Shown here: in pieces, positions 18,208-25,351 of the stretch
How the letters are laid out: each line of letters opens with the position of its first letter
Numbering within the stretch: the first letter of the stretch is position 1
Source: Aliirhizobium smilacinae
GTDB taxonomy: Bacteria > Pseudomonadota > Alphaproteobacteria > Rhizobiales > Rhizobiaceae
Reading direction: 5' to 3'
NCBI RefSeq assembly: GCF_006335145.1
Contig: NZ_VDMN01000001.1
Location: 1,984,001 to 2,048,000, forward strand
DNA: 64,000 nt
Position numbers and translations under genes: made by a program
The notes under the pieces: model-generated
Told to the model about the DNA's origin: nothing
Database searches by the model: none
The model's input: the letters and a program-made list of their open reading frames with translations, nothing else

Positions 18208-18512
18208 CGCGCAGATCCCTCATCCGTCAGCCACCAAAATGTCTCGGCCACAGGATAGCTCCGCAGCCGGTACTTGGCAACGACGGACAACAACAGGCCG
18301 GCGTCGGGCAGTTCCGTCAAGCGACTGTGATTTAATGAAGAAATGGTGCTGCTAGAGGGCATCCGATTGGTTTTGCAGCATAATTCGAAATGTTTCAGCC
18401 CGTATCCGATCCTCTAAGTCATCGCTTGTTTCTTGTTTCGTTCTCGTTCATGGTGTTTCGGAACAAATCGAACTGTGGCGCCCGATAAGGTGGATACAGA
18501 GGGGGACAGAAA
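18208..18512. other. Intergenic region spanning the left element boundary
   Basis: About 130 bp of chromosomal sequence, then attL at 18341-18357, then about 155 bp of element leader before the integrase. I find no coding potential on either strand. The leader probably holds the integrase promoter and arm-type binding sites, but no repeat clear enough to call is visible. Confidence 0.5.
18341..18357. repeat. attL, 17-bp copy of the tRNA-Thr 3' end
   Basis: Identical to 33786-33802. Fourteen of its bases are the last fourteen of the tRNA gene including the encoded CCA, on the minus strand. Flanks differ on both sides (G versus T before, GGC versus AGA after), so 17 bp is the full crossover identity. 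Confidence 0.88.
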
Positions 18513-19712
18513 TTGGCCCGTACACTGAATAAACTCTCAGCAATCACAGCCAAAAACGCCGGCGCCGGAAAATACTCCGATGGCGGCGGCCTCTGGCTAG
18601 TCAAACGAGAAGATGGCGGCGGGCAATGGGTGCTTCGCGTAACAATTCATGGCCGGCGCCGCGAAATGGGCCTTGGATCATTCTCCGAAGTTTCTTTGAA
18701 AGAAGCTCGCGAGGCCGCCGATAGGTGGAGAGCCGTCACCCGCAGCAATGTCGATCCTATCAAAGAGCGCGAGCGTCAGCGCCGGGAAGCCGCGAAAAAG
18801 CTGCATATCCTGAAAGACGTGGCAGCCGACGCGTTTGAGAGCCGTAAAGCGGAATTGAAGGGCGACGGGAAGGCCGGCCGGTGGTTCACACCGCTCGAAC
18901 TGCACGTTTTGCCAAAGCTGGGTAAGTTGCCGGTGGGCGAGATCGATCAGACAGACATTCGCGACACCTTGGCGCCCATCTGGCACACCAAGGCTGATAC
19001 GGCAAAGAAGGCGTTAAACCGCCTCTCGATCGTCATGAGGCACGCCGCAGCACTTGGCTTGGAGGTCGATATCCAAGCTACGGAGAAAGCACGCGCGCTT
19101 TTGGGTAAACAGCGGCACAAGATAACCAATATCCCTGCGATGCCATGGAAAGAGGTGCCCACCTTCTACGCAAGCCTTTCAGATCCAACGATAACGCACC
19201 TCGCGCTCAAATTGCTTATGCTCACCGGTGTCAGATCGGCGCCTTTGCGTTTCATCCGCGAGGAACAAATCGAAGGCGACGTGTGGATCATTCCCGGTTC
19301 CATCCAAAAGGGCCGCCGGGATAGGACGCCCGATTTCCGCGTGCCTCTGACGCCGGAAGCGCTTGATGTGATCGACGCTGCACGGCAGCACGCCCGCGGC
19401 GGCTTCCTGTTCCCGAATATTCGGAAGGGGGTAATCAGCGATGCCACGATGTCACGACTTATGGAGCGCGCGAAGCTCGACTATCGGCCTCACGGCTTTC
19501 GTTCAAGCCTACGCGACTGGATCTCCGAAGCGACAGACACTCCGCATGACGTTGCGGAAACTACCTTGGGCCACGTAGTCGGCGGCGCCGTCGAGCGCGC
19601 ATACCGGCGCACCGATTTTCTTGAGCAGCGCCGAAAAGTTCTTGAACGGTGGGCTAAGCATGTGACCGGGCAGGGAGCGCAAGTCCTGCAGCTCGTGAGG
19701 GCGGAAGCGTGA
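18513..19712 (+). CDS. P4-type tyrosine integrase
   Basis: 399 residues from a TTG at 18513. The DUF4102-like N-terminal arm-binding domain (KYSDGGGLWLVKREDG, with the DGGGL signature) is followed by a core-binding domain (about 95-190) and the catalytic domain. Catalytic residues are visible: the first Arg in TGVRSAPLRF, HGFRSSLRDW (HxxR), TLGHVVGG and the Tyr in VERAYRRTDFLEQRRK. Length is normal. It lies 155 bp inside attL and reads into the element. It should catalyse integration at the tRNA-Thr 3' end and, with a directionality factor, excision. Confidence 0.95.
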   Translation: MARTLNKLSAITAKNAGAGKYSDGGGLWLVKREDGGGQWVLRVTIHGRRREMGLGSFSEVSLKEAREAADRWRAVTRSNVDPIKERERQRREAAKKLHILKDVAADAFESRKAELKGDGKAGRWFTPLELHVLPKLGKLPVGEIDQTDIRDTLAPIWHTKADTAKKALNRLSIVMRHAAALGLEVDIQATEKARALLGKQRHKITNIPAMPWKEVPTFYASLSDPTITHLALKLLMLTGVRSAPLRFIREEQIEGDVWIIPGSIQKGRRDRTPDFRVPLTPEALDVIDAARQHARGGFLFPNIRKGVISDATMSRLMERAKLDYRPHGFRSSLRDWISEATDTPHDVAETTLGHVVGGAVERAYRRTDFLEQRRKVLERWAKHVTGQGAQVLQLVRAEA

Positions 19713-20413
19713 TTTCCGATGCTGTTTTAAATCGGTCTTGGTGGTCAATGCCCATGGCTCTTGCTTGGGTAATATGGCGAGACGAGGAAAGCGTGAGCGC
19801 ATTTTCGCAGGCTGACGCCTTATCGCTCCATGGGCTGGATGCCGGACTTAGGTGGGAAGAATGCGCCGGAAAGTTGTCTGCTATGCCTCGTATCGAGGAT
19901 GTGTTTGCGGACATCGCGGAAAAAGCCGCCGCCGGCACACTGACCTTTCACGCCGTCAACATCGCGACTGGCGAAATCGAAGGTATTCCGCGTCACGCCT
20001 GGTCATATCTGCGGCTGGGTCTCGATGACGCGAATGTCCTCATCCGAAGTGATAGTATGTCGGACCAATATCGCGACATCATCTGTGACGCGATGCAGTT
20101 GATTGGGATTTGGCCTGCTGCAGCTCATCAGAGCGACAAGCCTCCGACTGATCGCCCGGATGCCGGTAAGGAAGCAACGCGTTCCAAGATAACGAGGCCA
20201 GCAGTTTCTAAGGCGTCGGTGTGTTTGTGGTGGCTGGATGAGTTTCTCCCGAAATGCTCCGCGCAGGCTACCGTAGACACCATCTGGAAAGCCGCGAAGG
20301 TTGCATTGCCGGATGTTTCTCGATCCATGGTTCGCGAAGTCGTCGAAGAGAACTATCCGTCAGATTGGTCTAAAACGACCGGCCCCAAAGGGCCTCGGAA
20401 AACCACTTCGTAA
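19709..20413 (+). CDS. Element protein of unknown function, coupled to the integrase
   Basis: 234 residues starting at a GTG that overlaps the integrase stop by four bases. The N-terminal part is Trp-rich (SWWSMPMALAWVIWRDEE). The middle contains FHAVNIATGEIEGIPRHAWSY, and the C-terminal about 70 residues (WWLDEFLPKCSAQATVDTIW, then a basic tail ending KGPRKTTS) look like a small helical DNA-binding segment. Proteins with similar beginnings occur next to integrases in alphaproteobacterial islands, but I cannot name a family. Coupling to int suggests a role in the same life-cycle step. Confidence 0.75.
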   Translation: MISDAVLNRSWWSMPMALAWVIWRDEESVSAFSQADALSLHGLDAGLRWEECAGKLSAMPRIEDVFADIAEKAAAGTLTFHAVNIATGEIEGIPRHAWSYLRLGLDDANVLIRSDSMSDQYRDIICDAMQLIGIWPAAAHQSDKPPTDRPDAGKEATRSKITRPAVSKASVCLWWLDEFLPKCSAQATVDTIWKAAKVALPDVSRSMVREVVEENYPSDWSKTTGPKGPRKTTS

Positions 20414-20522
20414 TTGCGCCGCGTAATCGTGCCGCTTTTTTCGATGGCACAATTGCATAATTAGCCCGCCCAATTTTGGCGCTGCATGGTCTTCTCGTCA
20501 CAACATGTTTCGAGGTGAACCA

Positions 20523-20756
20523 ATGACCGAAACCACCAGCCGTATAACAGACACCGACCCGCTTCTAGATTGCCACGAGGTCGGAAAACTAGCGGGCGGT
20601 GAAGCTCGCCCTTTGAGCCGGACCACAGTGTGGCGCCGCATCAAGGATGGCACCCTGCCCCCTCCAATTGAGATTGGCGGCCTTCGACGTTGGCCCAAGT
20701 CCGAAATCCTTGCCTGCATCGAGCGCGCCAAGAGTGCTCGTCCGGCAGCGGCATAG
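20523..20756 (+). CDS. AlpA/excisionase-like helix-turn-helix protein
   Basis: 77 residues from the ATG at 20523, with AGGTG upstream. LDCHEVGKLAGGEARPLSRT followed by VWRRIKDGTLPPPIEIGGLR and WPKSEILACIERA is the MerR-like wing-helix of the AlpA family. In P4 and related elements AlpA-type proteins activate int or act as recombination directionality factors. It is the first gene of the rightward operon after a 109-bp leader. That leader contains AT-rich inverted sequences around GTGCC and GGCAC (about 20430-20452), possibly regulatory. Confidence 0.85.
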   Translation: MTETTSRITDTDPLLDCHEVGKLAGGEARPLSRTTVWRRIKDGTLPPPIEIGGLRRWPKSEILACIERAKSARPAAA

Positions 20757-20768
20757 GAGGTTGCCCTG

Positions 20769-20990
20769 ATGCGGAAAGCAGAAAACCCGGCGGCGCGGGT
20801 AAGCGCCAACCGGGTTCTGGATATTTTAGCAATCGCCAAACCGCTAGAATGCCAGAACCCTACCGAAACCAACCCTGAAATTCAATCCGAAATGCTGGCG
20901 GTCGCTTCCGTCATGCGTCGTTGCCGTGTGTCGTTCTGGCATGCGCAGACGATCTGCCGGCTGTATGGCCTTGGAGGGCAGCACGCATGA
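20769..20990 (+). CDS. Small element protein, unknown function
   Basis: 73 residues with a strong ribosome-binding site (AGGAGG, 8 bases before the ATG). It is 12 bp after the AlpA-like gene and overlaps the next start by four bases. The C-terminal half (VMRRCRVSFWHAQTICRLYG) could be a small helical DNA-binding domain. I do not recognise the family. Confidence 0.72.
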   Translation: MRKAENPAARVSANRVLDILAIAKPLECQNPTETNPEIQSEMLAVASVMRRCRVSFWHAQTICRLYGLGGQHA

Positions 20991-21283
20991 CGCAGCGTCT
21001 CGAAATTATCGCTCGTATTCTCCCCGATGGTATGGCTTTCCGAGTGCTGGGGCGTGATGCCTGGGCACTTCGCAATCTGGTCAACGCCGGTTCCGCCGGT
21101 TGCACCCCGATCGACCATCCCGGACCACGGTGGAGCCACTACGTCTTCAAGCTGCGCAAACGCGGGCTGATCATCGAAACAATCGATGAGAAGCATGGCG
21201 GTCAGTTTTCGGGTTCACATGCGCGGTACGTCCTCCAATCCAAGGTTTTGATCCTTCGAGACAGTGATAGGAGGGCGGCATGA
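20987..21283 (+). CDS. Winged-helix domain phage-type protein
   Basis: 98 residues from the ATG at 20987, overlapping the previous stop (ATGA). ALRNLVNAGSAGCTPIDHPG, WSHYVFKLRKRGLIIETIDE and HARYVLQSKV have the helix-helix-recognition-wing pattern of a winged-helix domain, with the predicted wing at KRGLIIETIDEKHGG. Similar short proteins sit near replication genes in rhizobial prophages. It probably binds DNA in replication or regulation. Confidence 0.78.
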   Translation: MTQRLEIIARILPDGMAFRVLGRDAWALRNLVNAGSAGCTPIDHPGPRWSHYVFKLRKRGLIIETIDEKHGGQFSGSHARYVLQSKVLILRDSDRRAA

Positions 21284-21468
21284 TCTGCGATATTCCTGGC
21301 GTCGATGAGATCATAAAAGCGGCCGAATGGCTGGCTGAACAGAAGGAGCCACCCGCGCTGGTGGCTCCTGCCCTCAAACAGCAGTTTGGTCTCAACCCAT
21401 CTGAGGCCGGTCAGGCTGCATTGATCGCGCGCGGAATTCGCACGGCCAGAAAGGGGGCGTCACGATGA
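21280..21468 (+). CDS. Small helical element protein, unknown function
   Basis: 62 residues, start overlapping the previous stop and stop overlapping the next start, each by four bases. The composition is helical and slightly basic at the end (ARGIRTARKGASR). FGLNPSEAGQAALIARGI resembles a short DNA-binding helix pair. The tight coupling with the replication-initiator-like gene argues that it is real and functionally linked. Confidence 0.68.
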   Translation: MICDIPGVDEIIKAAEWLAEQKEPPALVAPALKQQFGLNPSEAGQAALIARGIRTARKGASR

Positions 21469-22349
21469 GCAGCCCTTGGATGAAATTTTACCCATCCGAC
21501 TGGCGCGCAGATCCTTGCCTCCGAATGTGCTCGATCGGAGCAAGGGGGCTTTGGATGGAAATGCTTTGCATAATGCATGAGGCGTCACCCAGAGGGACAC
21601 TGCGTATCAACGGCAAACAAGTCAGCGATGCGCAGCTTGCTATTTTGACGGGGTGCCCAGACCTCTCCGTTTTCCTGGCGGAGTTGGAGGAAGCGGGGGT
21701 ATTCAGCCGCGAGGGCGACGGCGCAATCTGCAGCCGCCGTATGATGCGCGACACAGAGAAGGCTGATGCCGATCGGGCAAATGGCAGCAGAGGCGGAAAT
21801 CCTCGTTTGGTTAAAGCCGGGGTTAACCCCCGGGATAACGGTGAGGATAAAGCCCAGAAGCCAGAAGCCAGATACCAGATACCAGATACGAGAGATAAGA
21901 ACCTTTCCGTACCAAGTACGGAAAGAGCCGTCCGCGTCTTCTGCGAGCACGCCTCGAAAGCTGGAATTCCGGTGCCGAGAAAGATTGGGCTCACCCGAAA
22001 AAGAAAGATCGAAGCCCGGCTTCGTGAGCATGGCGATGATGACTGGGAAAAAGCATGCAGTCGTATGGCGGCAAGCGCATTCTGCCGCGGCCAAAACGAT
22101 CGAGGATGGCAAGCAGACATCGATTTTCTTTGCCAGCCAGACACCATCAACAGGTTGCTTGAGGGAAAATACGATGATCGGCCTATTTCGATTGGCCGGG
22201 GCCGGCCCAGAGAACGAACTATGAGCGACGCGATGGACGATTTCCAGCGGAGATTGGGCCAGGAGATAGAGGCCGGCCCGACGATCGAACATGATGAGTT
22301 CGTGAGGCCCATAGCCCCACTCGGCAATGGCTTGGAGGATGCGGCGTGA
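21465..22349 (+). CDS. Replication-initiator-like protein (DUF1376/YdaU type)
   Basis: 294 residues. The N-terminal domain begins SPWMKFYPSDWRADPCLRMC, followed by GARGLWMEMLCIMHEA, which is the DUF1376/YdaU-type winged-helix found in phage replication modules. A Lys/Arg/Pro-rich linker encoded by a heptamer repeat array (21854-21888) follows. The C-terminal domain (KIGLTRKRKIEARLREHG, WQADIDFLCQPDTINRLLEG) matches the usual DNA-binding end of these proteins. By analogy with lambda O, the origin could lie inside the gene; this is inference. Confidence 0.82.
   Translation: MSSPWMKFYPSDWRADPCLRMCSIGARGLWMEMLCIMHEASPRGTLRINGKQVSDAQLAILTGCPDLSVFLAELEEAGVFSREGDGAICSRRMMRDTEKADADRANGSRGGNPRLVKAGVNPRDNGEDKAQKPEARYQIPDTRDKNLSVPSTERAVRVFCEHASKAGIPVPRKIGLTRKRKIEARLREHGDDDWEKACSRMAASAFCRGQNDRGWQADIDFLCQPDTINRLLEGKYDDRPISIGRGRPRERTMSDAMDDFQRRLGQEIEAGPTIEHDEFVRPIAPLGNGLEDAA
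21854..21888 (+). repeat. Five tandem heptamers inside the replication-initiator-like gene
   Basis: Two copies of CCAGAAG followed by three of CCAGATA, head to tail. Seven is not a multiple of three, so the array shifts codon phase and encodes a non-repeating linker. It could be an iteron array or simply a slippage-prone linker. Confidence 0.85.
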
Positions 22350-22627
22350 TGAGCACGTGTATTCCTGTCCCGATGCTGCCGGCCGAAATAATTACGATCA
22401 AAGAGGCGGCCTATCGCGCCCATGTCGCGGAAAAGAAGATCCGCCAATGGGTTCGCGAAGATGGCATAGGCCGACAGTCGGGGCCTGGGTCATCCATTCA
22501 GGTTTCGGCGGTTGCGCTTGAGATGAAGGTTTGCGGGGCCACCGCCGCGCTCGAACTGCTTCGACAGAACCAGAGGGAGAGCGAGGATGTCCGCTTTTAC
22601 ATTGATCGTGTCGGTGCGAGCCTCTGA
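22349..22627 (+). CDS. Small helix-turn-helix protein (excisionase/MerR-like)
   Basis: 92 residues. IITIKEAAYRAHVAEKKIRQ followed by WVREDGIGRQSGPGSSIQVS is a compact MerR/excisionase-type helix-turn-helix with a wing. The C-terminal part is helical (ALELLRQNQRESEDVRFYI). The ATG at 22349 overlaps the previous stop (TGATG); a GTG at 22346 is also in frame. It is a second candidate directionality factor in this element besides the AlpA-like gene. Confidence 0.75.
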   Translation: MSTCIPVPMLPAEIITIKEAAYRAHVAEKKIRQWVREDGIGRQSGPGSSIQVSAVALEMKVCGATAALELLRQNQRESEDVRFYIDRVGASL

Positions 22628-22719
22628 AAGGGCACAGATGGGCAAATCCGACCACATTCAGCCAATTGCCAGCGGCGGCATTGTGCGCTGGACTGGTGGC
22701 CTCGAACATGGAGGCCATC

Positions 22720-22977
22720 ATGCAAGCCGAGACGATCAACAGCACACCGAGGGAACGCTCCGTTGCGGTGATGCTCCGCGGTGCGAGAGTTACGGAAAGT
22801 TTCAGGGATAATCTTTTCGATGCCGCAAACCGGGCAGGCATCACCCCGAATGAATTTGTTCTGCAGGCTGCTGCCGAGAAGCTCCATCGCGCCGGCCGCG
22901 AGTTTTCCGGCATCTTTCGCAAGGGTGACCTCTCGGAGCTTAACGGAGGTATCGGCGCCCAGGGAGGCCGCGCATGA
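22720..22977 (+). CDS. Small element protein, unknown function
   Basis: 85 residues. I chose the ATG at 22720 because GGAGG stands six bases upstream. The segment VTESFRDNLFDAANRAGITP and NEFVLQAAAEKLHRAG resembles ribbon-helix-helix-type sequences, with RSVAVMLRGARVT as the possible strand. If so it is a small regulator, but this is tentative. Its stop overlaps the next ATG by four bases. Confidence 0.65.
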   Translation: MQAETINSTPRERSVAVMLRGARVTESFRDNLFDAANRAGITPNEFVLQAAAEKLHRAGREFSGIFRKGDLSELNGGIGAQGGRA

Positions 22978-23249
22978 CAAGCTTTATCTTCGGCGGCGAT
23001 GGGCAGGAAACACCAGAGGATGCTGCTCGTCGCAAACGTCAAGCGGTAGCGAGAGCACTGGCCCAATCTTCCCAGGCTCAGAGCGTAGGCGATGCCATCG
23101 GGCAAGGCATGTCGGGCTTCGGCGATGCGCTCGCTTACAGGCAACAGCAGCCGCAGAACCAATTCCCCGATGCGCCTGGCGGCGGCGCCCCGAGTTTCAT
23201 GCAGGCGATAAAAAACATGATGGGATTTAGGTCTGGGGGGCTTTTCTGA
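22974..23249 (+). CDS. Short copy of a virion-protein N-terminal module
   Basis: 91 residues. The first 60 or so (SFIFGGDGQETPEDAARRKR, then QSVGDAIGQGMSGFGDAL and AYRQ) match the N-terminus of the 700-residue protein that starts at 23249. The remaining 30 residues are Pro/Gly/Gln-rich and end in MMGFRSGGLF. It is coupled by single-base or four-base overlaps on both sides. It could be a small structural partner or the remnant of a longer gene. Confidence 0.72.
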   Translation: MTSFIFGGDGQETPEDAARRKRQAVARALAQSSQAQSVGDAIGQGMSGFGDALAYRQQQPQNQFPDAPGGGAPSFMQAIKNMMGFRSGGLF

Positions 23250-25351
23250 TGGTCTCTTTCATCTTTGGGGGCGATACGCAGGAAACTCCCGAATCCATCA
23301 AGCGCAAGCGGGCTATCGCACAGGCTTTGCTGCGCGGTTCGACCCGTCAGCCGGAAAGTGTTGGAGAGGCGATCGGCCAGGGTCTTTCCGGACTTGGTGA
23401 TGCGCTGATCTACCGTCAGTTGAATGGTGATGCTGATAAGGCAGAAAAGGCCGGCAAAGCCTCTCTGGAAGCCGACCGGGCATCGTTCTATGGTGACGGG
23501 GCAACCCTTCCGTCTCCGGGCGCCGCTGCCGAGCTTTCGAGCACAAGCCCCGCTGCCGACGTTTCCAGCAACGGCGACACATTCCGCCCGTTCATAGACG
23601 AGGTAAAATCGGGCGGTTTGTCGAACCCGTATGCTCTGGCGGCCGTCGCTTCGACCGGGCGAGCCGAAAGCGGCTGGTCACCAGCCAATGCTGCGCGCAC
23701 CTGGGACGATCCGAGCGAAAGCGGCAAGCCTGGCCGGGCGGGCGGCATCATGTCGTGGCGCGGGCCGAGGTATGACGCACTCGCGGCAGCGGGCGACCTT
23801 TCGCCACAAGGGCAGGCACGGTTCTTCCTGAAGGAGAACCTCCAGCTTATCGAAAAGCTGCAGGCCGCAAAAAGTGTCGAAGAAGCGCAGAGCCTGATGA
23901 ATTCGGCCTGGGCGTTTGCGGGTCATGATCGGCCGGGCGGCGAGTCCGCGCGCAGGCTTGGCTATGCAAAAGGCTATCTGCCGCAGTTTCAGGGCAGCGG
24001 CACACAGGTTGCCAGCCTCGATCCGTCTGCCGGCATGCCGACGGTCGCCGGTGCGATTGCCCTGCAATCTGGTCAGCCATTACAGCTCCCTTACCGTGAC
24101 CCGACAGTTTCGGCGCCGAACTATCGGCCGTCTACGCCGGTTGCGGAAGCACTGGCCGGAAGTGCGCAGGCACCGCAGGCTGCTCGCTCACCTTCGCCAG
24201 TTGCCGCCGCACTGGCAGGGAACGCGGCACCGGCCGCGCCACTTCCGAGCGAAACACAGGTTGCCTCCGGTGCCGCGGTTCCGCGTGGTGGCTTGGTTGC
24301 CCAGGCATTGGCAGGAGAGCGGTATTATCCGCCAGCGCCAACGGCACCGGGCAGTTCCGGCCCTTCAGTGCAGCAGGCAACACGTCTGCTCAATAACCCG
24401 TATGCCACCGAGGCCGATCGAGCGATGGCGATGGATGCGATAGAGCGGGACCGGAAGACGAGAGATCCAGTTTACCAGATGCAGTTGCGCAAAGGCCAAC
24501 TCGACCTTGAGGCCACGGAATCTGGAAGCTGGTCAAAGCTCGACGACGGCAGGCTGTTCAATCAGCGGACTGGCGAAGTTCGCAACGCTCCGACTGCACC
24601 CGGTGCTGCGCCGTCTGATCTTGGCCTGAACCCGCAATATGGCACCGATGCCAATGGTAACCCGGTTCTGCTCCAACTTGGCAAAAATGGTCAAGTCGTG
24701 CAGTCAAAGATGCCTGACGGTGTGACACTGGCAAAGGAGCCGATTAAGCTCGACGCCGGGACGCACTTCGTGCTTCTCGACCCGATTACACGGCAACCGG
24801 TCGGGCAGATCCCGAAAGAGAACTTCAAGGAGGCGTCTGAAAAAGCTGCCGGCACGGAATCAGGCAAATCCGGGATACAGGAAGCCGCGGCAGCCCCGCA
24901 GGCAATTGCGGATGCTGATTATTCGATATCTCTCATTGATGAGATGCTCACGCACCCGGGCCGCGCCACTGCAACAGGCATGAGCAGCATCATTGATCCG
25001 CGGAACTACATCGCCGGCACCGACGCCACCGATTTCAACACGCGGAAGCGGCAGCTTGAGGGAAGAGCATTTCTTCAGGCATTCAATAGCCTACGCGGCG
25101 GCGGTCAAATCACCGAAGTTGAGGGCAAAAAGGCGACCGAGGCTATTACTCGCCTGAATGCTGCACAGTCAGATGATGCGTTCGTAGGGGCGCTGACGGA
25201 ACTTAAGGGCATATTGGAGGTCGGGCGCGACCGGTTCCGCCAAAAGGCCGCTGGCGCCAGATCTGCCGCACCTGCAGCCGGTGCCGTCACAGCCCCGGCA
25301 ATGCCCGATGTTTCTGCGCCAGGCACTTTTGATCCACTGGGGCTACGATAA
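23249..25351 (+). CDS. Large virion/ejection-type protein with tail-lysozyme-like domain
   Basis: 700 residues. The N-terminal module (SFIFGGDTQETPESIKRKRA, SVGEAIGQGLSGLGDALIYR) is shared with the preceding small ORF. Residues of about 110-250 (NPYALAAVASTGRAESGWSP, GGIMSWRGPRYDAL, AWAFAGHDRPGGESARRLG) look like the phage-tail lysozyme/muramidase fold. A long Ala/Pro-rich linker follows (about 255-390), with repeats of PVA-ALAG type, then a helical C-terminal region with FLQAFNSLRGGGQITEVEGK. This architecture fits podovirus-like internal or ejection proteins. It ends where the next large gene begins (one-base overlap). Confidence 0.78.
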   Translation: MVSFIFGGDTQETPESIKRKRAIAQALLRGSTRQPESVGEAIGQGLSGLGDALIYRQLNGDADKAEKAGKASLEADRASFYGDGATLPSPGAAAELSSTSPAADVSSNGDTFRPFIDEVKSGGLSNPYALAAVASTGRAESGWSPANAARTWDDPSESGKPGRAGGIMSWRGPRYDALAAAGDLSPQGQARFFLKENLQLIEKLQAAKSVEEAQSLMNSAWAFAGHDRPGGESARRLGYAKGYLPQFQGSGTQVASLDPSAGMPTVAGAIALQSGQPLQLPYRDPTVSAPNYRPSTPVAEALAGSAQAPQAARSPSPVAAALAGNAAPAAPLPSETQVASGAAVPRGGLVAQALAGERYYPPAPTAPGSSGPSVQQATRLLNNPYATEADRAMAMDAIERDRKTRDPVYQMQLRKGQLDLEATESGSWSKLDDGRLFNQRTGEVRNAPTAPGAAPSDLGLNPQYGTDANGNPVLLQLGKNGQVVQSKMPDGVTLAKEPIKLDAGTHFVLLDPITRQPVGQIPKENFKEASEKAAGTESGKSGIQEAAAAPQAIADADYSISLIDEMLTHPGRATATGMSSIIDPRNYIAGTDATDFNTRKRQLEGRAFLQAFNSLRGGGQITEVEGKKATEAITRLNAAQSDDAFVGALTELKGILEVGRDRFRQKAAGARSAAPAAGAVTAPAMPDVSAPGTFDPLGLR

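Noticed and set aside
18341..18357. A second tRNA gene or tRNA fragment gene at the left boundary
   Set aside because: Only the last fourteen bases of tRNA-Thr are present, with no D, anticodon or T arm. It is an att duplicate.
22628..22719. Start codons upstream of 22720 for the 85-residue protein
   Set aside because: The ATG at 22708 lies inside the GGAGG ribosome-binding site of 22720, and the earlier codons lack any such site.
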